The notes: generated by a model not told the origin, from the sequence alone. A stretch of 64,000 nucleotides of DNA from Carnobacterium sp. CP1 (GCF_001483965.1 NZ_CP010796.1:496001-560000); one strand, 5' to 3'. Positions 11,253-18,640 are shown, numbered from the stretch's first letter. Program-made: numbers and translations.

Positions 11253-11294
11253 ACACTACTTTAAAACGTTAATGAACGTACGATTAGAATTTCA

Positions 11295-11324
11295 TTGACA
11301 AACCATGATAAAAAAAGGTATCCT
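11295..11324 (+). promoter_or_regulatory. Strong promoter in the SIR2-aminotransferase gap
   Basis: Perfect TTGACA (11295-11300), 18 bases, TATCCT (11319-11324). No reading frame of note follows for over 300 bases, so the promoter most likely drives the structured RNA described next. The -10 box lies inside the left arm of an inverted repeat, AAGGTAT (11315-11321) / ATACCTT (11335-11341), that could be an operator. Confidence 0.65.
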
Positions 11325-11330
11325 TAGCAC

Positions 11331-11574
11331 AAGAATACCTTAACTGACTATAAAAAGAAATGTGTGTGAGCAAAATGACCAGACAAAAACGAACTATATC
11401 CCAATTAAATAATAGCCAATATTGGTTTAGCTATTTTAGAGAGAGTTTGTAGCATGGATTTTTTCATGATGCAAACTCACAACGTTTGTATCTATGAGGC
11501 TAATCCGTTTTGTTATGACGTCAGTTATATGCGGACCACATAGACATTAGAAATTCTATGTGGTTTTCTTTTTA
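11331..11574 (+). ncRNA. Candidate structured small RNA (or long leader), unassigned
   Basis: This ~240-base stretch lies between a good promoter and a good terminator and has no convincing protein frame. It has strong potential to fold. TAACTGAC (11341-11348) can pair with GTCAGTTA (11520-11527), joining the two ends. GAGTTTG (11443-11449) pairs with CAAACTC (11472-11478), with an inner stem GCATG/CATG.. making a long hairpin. AATAGC pairs with GCTATT near 11411-11435. End-to-end pairing and size resemble 6S RNA, but I cannot match its sequence. No T-box motif is present. Alternatives are a leader of the downstream aminotransferase, although two terminators and another -10-like box intervene. 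Confidence 0.45.
11535..11574 (+). terminator. Terminator of the candidate small RNA
   Basis: ACCACATAGA and TCTATGTGGT form a perfect 10-bp stem around a 10-base loop, followed by TTTCTTTTTATTT. Confidence 0.85.
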
Positions 11575-11593
11575 TTTATTGCTTTTGCAGATG

Positions 11594-11638
11594 GATACCT
11601 ATAGAATTTTTATTTTTCTATTTTGGGTATCTTTTTTT
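11594..11638 (+). terminator. Second terminator before the aminotransferase
   Basis: GATACC pairs with GGTATC and, further in, ATAGAA pairs with TTCTAT; TTTTTTT follows. Its GGATACC arm is also complementary to GGTATCC at 11317-11323, at the start of the upstream transcript. Confidence 0.75.
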
Positions 11639-11676
11639 ACCGTTAACTATAATGAACGAATCAAGGAGGAGTAAAT

Positions 11677-12870
11677 TTGAATAAACTTATTAACCATATG
11701 AATGAACAACTGTCTTTATTACAGCCTTCTTCTATTCGAAAATTTGATGCAGAGGTTTCTCAAATACCAGGAATGACGAAGTTAACTTTAGGCGAACCAG
11801 ACTTCAATACTCCTGAGCATGTAAAGGCTGCAGGTATTAAAGCCATTGAAGAAAATTATTCTCATTATGCTCCAACCGCTGGAGAACTGCCTTTACGAGA
11901 AGCAGCAGCTTCTTTTCTAAACGAAAAGTATGGTGTTCAGTATAATCCTGAATCTGAAATATTAGTGACAGCAGGCGCTTCTGAGGCTATCTATGCAGCT
12001 TTATTTGGTATTTTAAATCCTGGAGAAAAAGTATTGATCCCAACGCCAATTTTCCCAGGCTATATACCGGTTACAGTTCTCAGTCGCTGTACGCCTATTT
12101 TTATTGATACGTCTAGTAATCAATTTGCCCTTTCACCCAAAATGATCCAAGAAGCTATCGCAGAGCATGGGGCGAGCGTAAAAGCCGTCGTCTTGAATTA
12201 TCCTAATAATCCGACAGGTGTGACTTATACTGCTGCTGAAGTTCAAGCTTTAGCGGAGGAACTAGAAAAACATGATCTATTTGTTTTAAGCGATGAAATT
12301 TATAGTGAACTCACTTATAATGGAACGCATGTTTCCATCGCTAAATACTTGCCTGAGCAAACGCTATTAATCAATGGTGTCTCAAAGTCTCATGCAATGA
12401 CTGGATGGAGAATCGGCTTGCTTTGCGGACCAGCAGCATTGATTCAGGAAATCAACAAAGTCCATCAATTTATGGTAACCACAACTGCAACAATGGCACA
12501 AAAGGCTGCTTTAGCTGCTTTTAAAGATGGTAAAAACGATGCACAAGTCATGAAGAAAGAATACTTGAAACGCCGAGATTACGTTTACAATATCTTACAA
12601 GAACTTGGCTTCACCTGTCCAAAACCCAACGGAGCATTTTATCTGTTTGCAAAGATACCTGAAGGCTACATTCAAGAAAGTATGGCATTTTGTGTAGATT
12701 TGGCTCAAAAAAATAAGTTAGCGTTGATTCCAGGTGGTTCATTTGGACCAGGCGGCGAAGGATATGTCCGTATCAGCTATGCTGCCAGCATGGAAACATT
12801 GATTGAAGCTATGGAGAAATTAACTCAATATATCAGTGAAAATCGAGTAACTGAGGCAATTACACAGTAG
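11677..12870 (+). CDS. PLP-dependent aminotransferase, class I/II
   Basis: The fold-type I aminotransferase signature is complete: GEPDF near residue 40, NYPNNPTG (174-181), SDEIY with the PLP-nitrogen aspartate D206, SKSHAMTGWR with the Schiff-base lysine K237, and an arginine near the end (YVRISYA). Length is 397 aa. It belongs with the PatA/AraT-like group often annotated as aromatic amino-acid or N-acetyl-diaminopimelate aminotransferase; the exact substrate cannot be read from sequence. The start is TTG at 11677, set by AAGGAGGAG six bases upstream; ATG 11698 has no such site. A TATAAT at 11648-11653 may be its own -10 box. It is monocistronic, with a terminator after it. Confidence 0.88.
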   Translation: MNKLINHMNEQLSLLQPSSIRKFDAEVSQIPGMTKLTLGEPDFNTPEHVKAAGIKAIEENYSHYAPTAGELPLREAAASFLNEKYGVQYNPESEILVTAGASEAIYAALFGILNPGEKVLIPTPIFPGYIPVTVLSRCTPIFIDTSSNQFALSPKMIQEAIAEHGASVKAVVLNYPNNPTGVTYTAAEVQALAEELEKHDLFVLSDEIYSELTYNGTHVSIAKYLPEQTLLINGVSKSHAMTGWRIGLLCGPAALIQEINKVHQFMVTTTATMAQKAALAAFKDGKNDAQVMKKEYLKRRDYVYNILQELGFTCPKPNGAFYLFAKIPEGYIQESMAFCVDLAQKNKLALIPGGSFGPGGEGYVRISYAASMETLIEAMEKLTQYISENRVTEAITQ

Positions 12871-12941
12871 GGAAATATATCTATAATCATTATGTGGTTG
12901 AAAGCTTAACCAACGAATGGTTTTGTGTTTATAGAGATAGT

Positions 12942-12981
12942 AAAAAGCGACCTTTTCCTTTTGAGGAAGGTCGCTTTTTTT
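12942..12981 (+). terminator. Aminotransferase terminator
   Basis: AAAGCGACCTT is mirrored by AAGGTCGCTTT with a 12-base loop and a T-run. A 66-codon frame crossing this hairpin is not a gene. Confidence 0.92.
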
Positions 12982-13138
12982 ATCTCTGTTAGAATTAAAA
13001 TTACGATATGGAACAAAAACATATTTTATCGCTTGTTAAACGGGCTTTTCTATACGAAACGTTCTAATTTGTTGTATACTTATAAACGAAGACATTTTTA
13101 TAAACGTTTAGATTTTTTAAGATAGGTGAGGTAATTTA

Positions 13139-13771
13139 ATGACTTTTTGGCTGGATCCAACTAAAACAACCGAAGAGATCGCACAAGAGCTATTGGGTTG
13201 TCTGATAATAAAAAAAACTGAAGAAGGAATTTGCTCAGGCTGGATCGTAGAAACAGAAGCTTATTTAGGCGAAATAGATGCTGCAGCTCATAGCTATGGC
13301 TTGAAAAAAACTCCCAGACTGGCTTCAATGTACAAAAAAGCAGGAACGATTTACATTTATTCGATGCATACTCATCAAATGCTGAATTTAGTCGTACAGG
13401 AAGCAGGCATACCGCAAGCTATTTTAATCCGGGCTATTGAACCTTATACAGGCATTGAACTGATGGAGGAACGCCGCGGGAAATACGGTGTGACTTTAAC
13501 AGACGGTCCTGGAAAACTGACAAAAGCCTTGGCAATTGATAAAAGTGATGATGGAGCTTCAATCGATGAGCCGCCTTTGTATTTGTCTAAAACACACCGA
13601 AGAATCCCGAAAGAAATTGGAGTTTCGGCTAGAATTGGAATCCCAAATAAGGGAGAATGGACAGATGCTTTGCTTCGGTACACGGTTATCGGAAATCCAT
13701 ATGTTTCTAGAACCAAAGGAAAAAAAGATAGCGATTTAGGCTGGACAACAACAATTGAAAACAATTATTAA
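13139..13771 (+). CDS. DNA-3-methyladenine glycosylase (AAG/Mpg family)
   Basis: This base-excision repair enzyme flips out and excises alkylated purines. The family's ETEAYLG segment with the catalytic glutamate (about 38-45), a tyrosine-rich intercalating region and LTDGPGKLTKAL (about 120-131) are visible. At 210 aa it has the normal length for the bacterial family. AGGTGAGG precedes the ATG. A TATACT at 13075-13080 may be the -10 box of its promoter, but no good -35 was seen. The DUF3013 gene follows after 18 bases. Confidence 0.92.
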   Translation: MTFWLDPTKTTEEIAQELLGCLIIKKTEEGICSGWIVETEAYLGEIDAAAHSYGLKKTPRLASMYKKAGTIYIYSMHTHQMLNLVVQEAGIPQAILIRAIEPYTGIELMEERRGKYGVTLTDGPGKLTKALAIDKSDDGASIDEPPLYLSKTHRRIPKEIGVSARIGIPNKGEWTDALLRYTVIGNPYVSRTKGKKDSDLGWTTTIENNY

Positions 13772-13789
13772 AACAGAGGAGCGAACGAC

Positions 13790-14281
13790 ATGGCAAAAAA
13801 AGATATCATTGATTATTTAGAAACAATCATGGAAGAAAGTCATTTAGAATTCGATTGGTCAACTCAATGGAATAAAAGACAGCACATTATTGAAGTGTTT
13901 TTTACTATTTATGCTGAAACGGAACCTGATTTAGTCATTCAAGATATAGAAGGAACGGTCAACAAAGAAAACATTATTCAATTTGAAGATGCTATCTGTT
14001 TTTTTGACCCAACAAAATCAAAAATAATTCCAGAAAACTATTTAGCAGCTCTTCCCTTTGATTTAAAAAAAGGAATCGAAAAAGGGTTTCTTGACGCAGT
14101 TATTAAGATGTTGCGGATAGTTGTAACTGAAGGACAATCAGATTTGCTTGATTTTGCAACGGATCCAGAAATAGAAACATTTGAATTGCATTGGAACGAA
14201 TTGAACTTTGAAACAACTATTCAAACAGCGAAAGATACAAACCGTTATGACATGGATCGCGTTGAGTATCCGAAATTTTAA
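13790..14281 (+). CDS. DUF3013 family protein
   Basis: A 163-aa soluble acidic protein with no signal peptide or membrane segment. Sequence and position (just before prmA) fit the DUF3013 family of Lactobacillales, whose function is unknown. The N terminus MAKKDIIDYLETIMEE and an acidic FDPTKSKIIPENYL stretch are visible, and no catalytic motif. An AGAGGAG ribosome site precedes the ATG. It sits in a probable operon with the glycosylase, prmA and rsmE, which hints at a link to translation or rRNA modification, but only by position. Confidence 0.8.
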   Translation: MAKKDIIDYLETIMEESHLEFDWSTQWNKRQHIIEVFFTIYAETEPDLVIQDIEGTVNKENIIQFEDAICFFDPTKSKIIPENYLAALPFDLKKGIEKGFLDAVIKMLRIVVTEGQSDLLDFATDPEIETFELHWNELNFETTIQTAKDTNRYDMDRVEYPKF

Positions 14282-14316
14282 AGACAATAAGCAAGCTATT
14301 GGAGGATTTTTAAATA

Positions 14317-15267
14317 ATGAAGTGGACTGAAGTAAGTGTTCAAACAGCAAATGAAGCCGTTGAAGCCGTTTCAAACATTTTAGTCGAAGCAGGTTCAGAA
14401 GGTGTTTCAATTGAAGATATTCAGGATTTTTTACAAGTTCTAGATGATGGTTTTGGGCAAATATGGGCATTAGATGAAGCAGACTTTTCAAAAGAAGGAG
14501 TGATCATCAAAGCTTATTTTCCAGAAACACTTTTCTTACCAGAGATCTTGCCGGAGATTAAAGAACGGATTTTAAAATTAACAACATACGGTCTAACGAT
14601 TGAACCAAATACCTTGACTATCCATGAAGTCGCTGAAGAAGACTGGGCTACTTCATGGAAAAAATATTACCATGCTTTGAAAATAACCCGTTTCTTAACT
14701 ATTGTACCTGCGTGGGAAGACTACACGCCTAGACATCTTGATGAACGAGTGATCCGTTTAGATTTAGGGCTGGCGTTTGGTACAGGTGCTCATCCCACAA
14801 CGCATTTATCTTTACAAGCGTTAGAAAACTCTGTTCGTGGCAATGAAACGATTTTGGATGTGGGAACTGGTTCTGGTGTTTTGAGCATCGCAGCTAAGGC
14901 TTTAGGGGCTGGAAAAGTTTATGCTTACGATTTAGACGAAGTGGCTGTTCAATCTGCTTACGATAATATCCAGTTAAACGACTATGCTAAAGATGTCCAT
15001 ATTTCAGCTAATGATTTACTAAAAGGCATTGAAATTGAGGCTGATATCGTTGTTGCTAATATTTTAGCAGAAGTTATCGTTCCATTGATTCCAGATGCTT
15101 GGCGCGTTTTAAAGCCAGGTGGATTGTTCTTAACTTCGGGAATTATTAAAGATAAAAAAGAATCTATTCTGACGCATTTAACGGAACAAGGATTTGAAAT
15201 CGTTCAAATCCTTCAAAGGGGCGATTGGGTTGCTGTTACTGCTCAAAGACCTATCGAGGAGGAGTAA
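14317..15267 (+). CDS. prmA: Ribosomal protein L11 methyltransferase PrmA
   Basis: PrmA uses S-adenosylmethionine to trimethylate lysines of ribosomal protein L11. The 316-aa protein has the N-terminal substrate-recognition domain (about 1-110), then a Rossmann methyltransferase domain with motif I LDVGTGSGVLSIAA (about 180-193) and the catalytic-loop segment VVANILAEVI near 247. The earlier FGTGAHPTTHLSL segment is diagnostic. GGAGG precedes the ATG. It is followed by rsmE after two bases. Confidence 0.96.
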   Translation: MKWTEVSVQTANEAVEAVSNILVEAGSEGVSIEDIQDFLQVLDDGFGQIWALDEADFSKEGVIIKAYFPETLFLPEILPEIKERILKLTTYGLTIEPNTLTIHEVAEEDWATSWKKYYHALKITRFLTIVPAWEDYTPRHLDERVIRLDLGLAFGTGAHPTTHLSLQALENSVRGNETILDVGTGSGVLSIAAKALGAGKVYAYDLDEVAVQSAYDNIQLNDYAKDVHISANDLLKGIEIEADIVVANILAEVIVPLIPDAWRVLKPGGLFLTSGIIKDKKESILTHLTEQGFEIVQILQRGDWVAVTAQRPIEEE

Positions 15268-15269
15268 CC

Positions 15270-16046
15270 ATGCAACGTTATTTTCTTGCTGAAACGACTG
15301 CTGACTACCAAACAGCTGAACTGATACTTACTGGAGAACAGTACCATCATATGATTCGTGTCATGCGGATGAAAATAGGCGATGAAGCTTATTTAGTATT
15401 TCCTAACCAACAGGCTTTTATAGCTGAAATCAATGCCATCGAAAATGAAAGTGTTGTGATGCATTGGATAGCAGACGAAACAGCTGAAAAAGAGCTGCCG
15501 GTTCACGTTACGATCGCCAGTGGTTTGCCTAAGGGGGACAAACTGGACTATGTGATTCAAAAAGGAACAGAACTAGGGGCTGCTGGTTTCGTTCCATTTC
15601 AAGCCACCTATTCCATCACAAAATGGGATACAAAAAAAGCAGCTAAAAAAATTGATCGTTTGAAAAAAATTGCTCAAGAAGCAGCAGAACAAGCGCATCG
15701 AACCAAAATACCGAGTGTGGAATCCGTGTATTCTTTTAAAGAATTGTTAGAAAAGAGTCCTCAATTTGATTACTGTTTAGTAGCATATGAAGAAAGTGCC
15801 AAAGCTGGCGAAGATCAAAATTTTGCTAAAACATTAAAGTCTATTCGACCTGGCAGTTCTCTTTTAATTGTTTTCGGTCCTGAAGGAGGATTGAGCCCAA
15901 CAGAAATTGAAGCTTTATTGGCTGTTGGAATGGTACCTTGCGCACTGGGGCCGAGGATTTTAAGGACAGAAACGGCTCCTTTATATGCTTTAGCAGCTAT
16001 CTCTTACCACTTTGAGTTGAATGAACCCATCGAGCCTTTTTGTTAG
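15270..16046 (+). CDS. rsmE: 16S rRNA (uracil-1498-N3)-methyltransferase RsmE
   Basis: RsmE is a SPOUT-class enzyme that methylates U1498 of 16S rRNA. The knotted C-terminal domain shows FGPEGGLSPTEIEAL and LGPRILRTETAPLYALAA, which form the S-adenosylmethionine site; an N-terminal PUA-like domain contains EQYHHMIRVMRMK. Start ATG 15270 (258 aa) has GAGGAGG upstream; an in-frame ATG at 15225 lies inside prmA and adds residues foreign to the family. The stop codon overlaps the -35 box of deoC. Confidence 0.95.
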   Translation: MQRYFLAETTADYQTAELILTGEQYHHMIRVMRMKIGDEAYLVFPNQQAFIAEINAIENESVVMHWIADETAEKELPVHVTIASGLPKGDKLDYVIQKGTELGAAGFVPFQATYSITKWDTKKAAKKIDRLKKIAQEAAEQAHRTKIPSVESVYSFKELLEKSPQFDYCLVAYEESAKAGEDQNFAKTLKSIRPGSSLLIVFGPEGGLSPTEIEALLAVGMVPCALGPRILRTETAPLYALAAISYHFELNEPIEPFC

Positions 16047-16068
16047 TTATCGAAAAATAAGCTATACT
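16040..16068 (+). promoter_or_regulatory. deoC promoter
   Basis: TTGTTA (16040-16045), 17 bases, TATACT (16063-16068). The -35 box overlaps the rsmE stop codon, so deoC has its own transcript. Confidence 0.65.
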
Positions 16069-16110
16069 AGTTTAGAATAACATTATAAACAGAGAAAGTA
16101 GGGAATGAAG

Positions 16111-16761
16111 ATGGCAGAAAAATTAAACCACTATATTGATCACACTTTGTTAAAACCAGAAGCCACCGAAAACCAAATCAAAACACTATGTGATGAAGCG
16201 ATGGACTATCACTTTATGTCCGTTTGTGTCAATCCAACATGGGTCAAGAAAGCAGCGGCTTTTTTAACTGGCAGTGACGTACGCGTCTGTACTGTGATTG
16301 GTTTCCCGTTGGGAGCAAACACACCGGAACTAAAAGCATTTGAAGCTAGAAATGCCATTCAAAATGGCGCAACTGAAGTAGATATGGTGATAAATATCGG
16401 AGCATTAAAAGGGGGAGACGACGAGCTAGTAGAACGCGATATTAGAGGAGTTGTCGAAGCCGCTGAAGACAAAGCTCTAACTAAAGTTATCATTGAAACA
16501 AGCTTATTAACGAATGATGAAAAAGTACGCGCTTGTGAAATAGCTAAAAAAGCCGGTGCCGATTTTGTTAAAACGTCTACAGGGTTTTCAACTGGCGGTG
16601 CAACATTAGAAGATGTTACGTTAATGCGTACCGTAGTGGGACCAGAAATGGGCGTAAAAGCTAGCGGTGGTGTTAGAACACGTGAAGATGCAGAAGCTTT
16701 TATTGCTGCCGGGGCAACACGTTTAGGTTCTTCAAACGGAATTGCTATTGTAGCGGGTTAA
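16111..16761 (+). CDS. deoC: Deoxyribose-phosphate aldolase
   Basis: DeoC cleaves 2-deoxyribose-5-phosphate to glyceraldehyde-3-phosphate and acetaldehyde in deoxynucleoside breakdown. The catalytic residues fall in place: D91 (TEVDMVIN), Schiff-base lysine K154 ([14 protein letters not shown]) and K183 ([10 protein letters not shown]). I start at ATG 16111 (216 aa) because AGTAGGG is spaced seven bases from it but almost touches the ATG at 16105. The 3' end is remarkable: an ISL3 element inserted right at the stop codon, and the 8-bp target duplication includes the TAA, so the reading frame is unchanged. The native terminator now lies beyond the insertion. Confidence 0.96.
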   Translation: MAEKLNHYIDHTLLKPEATENQIKTLCDEAMDYHFMSVCVNPTWVKKAAAFLTGSDVRVCTVIGFPLGANTPELKAFEARNAIQNGATEVDMVINIGALKGGDDELVERDIRGVVEAAEDKALTKVIIETSLLTNDEKVRACEIAKKAGADFVKTSTGFSTGGATLEDVTLMRTVVGPEMGVKASGGVRTREDAEAFIAAGATRLGSSNGIAIVAG

Positions 16762-16764
16762 ACG
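16757..16764. repeat. Left copy of the 8-bp target-site duplication
   Basis: GTTAAACG, containing the deoC stop codon. The same eight bases occur immediately outside the right end of the insertion sequence at 18343-18350. Eight base pairs is the usual duplication length for the ISL3 family. Confidence 0.92.
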
Positions 16765-16868
16765 GGTTGTACAATATTTGACGTTGGTGAGTGAAAACTT
16801 ACTAACGTCTTTTTTCGGTTGTACAATATTTGACGTTGGTGAGTGAAAACTTGCTAACGTCTTTTTTC
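16765..16868. repeat. Tandem duplication (2 x 52 bp) of the IS left end, each with a terminator
   Basis: Units 16765-16816 and 16817-16868 differ at one position (A to G at unit base 37). Each unit contains the left inverted repeat and a Rho-independent terminator: GACGTTGGTGAG pairs with CTTACTAACGTC (12 pairs including G-U) around TGAAAA, followed by TTTTTT (hairpins at 16780-16809 and 16832-16861). The single difference preserves pairing as a G-U pair. The outer copy adjoins the target duplication. Confidence 0.92.
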
Positions 16869-16882
16869 GTGAAAATAGAAAA

Positions 16883-16944
16883 CAAGTGAGTTCTCCTGTA
16901 GAATTAAAGTCACCACAACTCATTCAAAGGAGAGAACTCACTTG
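16883..16944 (+). promoter_or_regulatory. Inverted repeat that can sequester the transposase start
   Basis: CAAGTGAGTTCTC (16883-16895) is perfectly complementary to GAGAACTCACTTG (16932-16944). The right arm ends with the TTG start codon itself and adjoins the AAAGGAG ribosome site. In a transcript reading in from outside, the arms would pair and hide the start; a transcript starting inside the loop would not. This matches the known strategy of several insertion sequences to block translation from read-through transcripts, though the effect here is inferred. Confidence 0.6.
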
Positions 16945-18261
16945 CCTACATCAAATGATATGCGAAAAGTACTAGATATACAAGACAAAAACATTGTTTT
17001 TGAAGAGGATTGCGTAGAATACGGTCAATTCAAAGGAAAAAAATGTAAATTTATTAAAGGACGATTGACTTACATTCCGCAGGAATGTATGAAGTGCCAT
17101 ACACCAAACGAGCAGTATACCATCTACTGTAACGGAACACAGACCTCGCGCATTACTTTACCCATGAGTGGTATTCATCCCACCTATTTACTGCTTAAAA
17201 AGCAGCGATTCATGTGCAAAGAATGCGAGGCTACATTTACTGCGAAAACGCCTCTATTGAAAGAAAATTGTTTTATTTCAAATCATGTAAAAGCACAAAT
17301 TTTAGATAAATCGTCTATGGCTCAATCTATAAAAGATATCTCTAGTCAAACGGGAGTTTCTTCAGCAACGACGCAGCGCGTTATTAACGAGCAAGCTAAG
17401 AATTACAAACCGCATTACTTCTGGCTTCCTAAACATCTTTCGTTTGACGAGTTTAAGTACGCCAATAGCACAATGGCTTTTGAATACATTGATGCCGAAA
17501 AAGGAACGATCATTGATATCTTGCCTTCTCGAGACAGTCGAACAATAAAAGACCATTTCCTTTCACGGTATAGCCTAAAGGCTAGAAAAAAAGTAGAAAC
17601 CATTACAGTCGATATGAACGCTGGTTACGTCAATTTTATTCCCATTCTTTTTCCAAACGCCAAGATCATTATTGATCGTTTTCATATTGTCCAGCTGATT
17701 AATCGTTCACTGAATCGTACAAGGATAACGGTTATGAATCAATTTCATACCTCAAATGGAGAAGATATGAAAAAGTACCGTCGATTAAAACGGTTTTGGA
17801 AAAAAATCTTAAAGAAAGAATCTGAACTGTCTTATACAACCTATACTTATTATGCTTTATTTGGTCTACGCTTAGAATCAGCGATCGTCGACGAACTGTT
17901 GGGCTACAACACCGTTCTGAAAGAGACTTATGAGGTGTATCAAACGATTCTAAAGGCTCTTGAAGAGAATGACTATGATGAGCTAGTAAAGATTTTAGAA
18001 AAAGATTATCCACTTATTTCAAAACCAATGAAGACGAGCCTCAAAACATTGAAAAAACATATGAAGCACATAAAAAATACCGTTACCTATAAGTATTCAA
18101 ACGGAAAAATTGAAGGAATCAACAATAAGATCAAAGTTCTTAACCGTGTGGCCTACGGCTACCGAAACTTCGTGAACTATAAAAATCGTATTCTTCTGCA
18201 TTTTAATATGAAACCAGCGGCTATTAAACAGAACGAAAAAACACTTTTCATAGCAGCATAA
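16942..18261 (+). CDS. ISL3-family transposase
   Basis: The 439-aa protein has the ISL3 layout: an N-terminal zinc finger (C49, C52, C92, C95), a helix-turn-helix region (about 120-150), and a DDE-type catalytic domain with LSFDEF (D169), TVDMNAGYV (D224), IDRFHIVQ and KIEGINNKIK (E391). No frameshift or internal stop is seen. The start is TTG at 16942, set by AAAGGAG about nine bases upstream and lying at the tip of an inverted repeat. Two tandem terminators upstream shield it from deoC read-through. Confidence 0.95.
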   Translation: MPTSNDMRKVLDIQDKNIVFEEDCVEYGQFKGKKCKFIKGRLTYIPQECMKCHTPNEQYTIYCNGTQTSRITLPMSGIHPTYLLLKKQRFMCKECEATFTAKTPLLKENCFISNHVKAQILDKSSMAQSIKDISSQTGVSSATTQRVINEQAKNYKPHYFWLPKHLSFDEFKYANSTMAFEYIDAEKGTIIDILPSRDSRTIKDHFLSRYSLKARKKVETITVDMNAGYVNFIPILFPNAKIIIDRFHIVQLINRSLNRTRITVMNQFHTSNGEDMKKYRRLKRFWKKILKKESELSYTTYTYYALFGLRLESAIVDELLGYNTVLKETYEVYQTILKALEENDYDELVKILEKDYPLISKPMKTSLKTLKKHMKHIKNTVTYKYSNGKIEGINNKIKVLNRVAYGYRNFVNYKNRILLHFNMKPAAIKQNEKTLFIAA

Positions 18262-18291
18262 CGCCTACCATGAAAAGTGTTCAAGTTTTTT
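18240..18291 (+). terminator. Transposase terminator overlapping the stop codon
   Basis: AACACTTTTCAT (18240-18251, within the last codons) pairs with ATGAAAAGTGTT (18270-18281), followed by TTTTTTT. The transposase stop codon lies in the loop. Confidence 0.85.
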
Positions 18292-18317
18292 TAATTAAAT
18301 AAGGGACTAAAATTCTT

Positions 18318-18342
18318 TACCAACGTCAGTTGACGTAGAACC
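18318..18342. repeat. Right terminal inverted repeat of the IS
   Basis: Read on the minus strand it begins GGTTCTAC and continues into GACGTTGGT, matching the left end in most of 25 positions. It contains an internal palindrome ACGTCA-GT-TGACGT (18323-18336). Confidence 0.88.
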
Positions 18343-18350
18343 GTTAAACG
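18343..18350. repeat. Right copy of the 8-bp target-site duplication
   Basis: GTTAAACG, identical to 16757-16764. The bases that follow are the original downstream flank of deoC. Confidence 0.92.
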
Positions 18351-18371
18351 TAATTTAAACGGCAAATCAGC

Positions 18372-18419
18372 AGGCAAGAAAACAGATGGTTTTATTCTGT
18401 TTTCTTGCCTGTCTTTTTT
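18372..18419 (+). terminator. Original deoC terminator, displaced by the IS
   Basis: AGGCAAGAAAACAGA (18372-18386) is perfectly complementary to TCTGTTTTCTTGCCT (18396-18410), followed by a T-run. Without the insertion it would lie about 20 bases after the deoC stop. Confidence 0.9.
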
Positions 18420-18484
18420 CTGCAAAATAATTAAAACAAACAGTTTTTTTATAACTAGTTCAAAAAAAGCTTTCCATGTCTTCA

Positions 18485-18513
18485 TTGAAATTATAGGGTT
18501 TTAGAGGTATAAT
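18485..18513 (+). promoter_or_regulatory. rel promoter
   Basis: TTGAAA (18485-18490), 17 bases, perfect TATAAT (18508-18513). It implies a 5' untranslated region of about 120 bases before rel; I see no recognised regulatory RNA in it. Confidence 0.75.
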
Positions 18514-18640
18514 GTAGAGAAAGCGTATAGTAGGAATGTGCTCTTGAAAGGGTACTCATTTAGTCTGTTTGTCTATTGGGATACCAGAAGAATAATAAAA
18601 CGATACTATACACTATTAATTTGGAAGAGAAGGTGACAAG

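Larger units (their letters stand above)
16765..18342 (+). mobile_element. Complete ISL3-family insertion sequence with duplicated left end
   Basis: The element is bounded by GTTAAACG direct repeats. Its 25-base terminal inverted repeats agree at most positions: the left end begins GGTTGTAC and carries GACGTTGGT, and the right end (18318-18342), read on the minus strand, begins GGTTCTAC and carries GACGTTGGT. It holds one intact transposase gene. Length is 1578 bp, of which 52 bp is an extra tandem copy of the left end. It is inserted between the deoC stop codon and the deoC terminator, and is probably still functional as the transposase and both ends look intact. Confidence 0.93.

Noticed and set aside
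11253-11676. A T-box or known riboswitch ahead of the aminotransferase
   Set aside because: No T-box consensus, specifier arrangement or recognisable aptamer core is present, and two terminators separate the RNA from the gene.
12925-13125. A 66-codon plus-strand frame after the aminotransferase
   Set aside because: It runs through the aminotransferase terminator hairpin and its T-run; no ribosome site, and the sequence looks like translated non-coding DNA.
16765-16868. Tandem 52-bp repeat considered as a CRISPR fragment or phage attachment site
   Set aside because: There is no spacer between the units, only two units, and each contains the IS inverted repeat and a terminator, so it is part of the IS.
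18291-18485. A 64-codon minus-strand frame right of the IS
   Set aside because: It spans the IS end, the target duplication and the deoC terminator, which are all explained otherwise.
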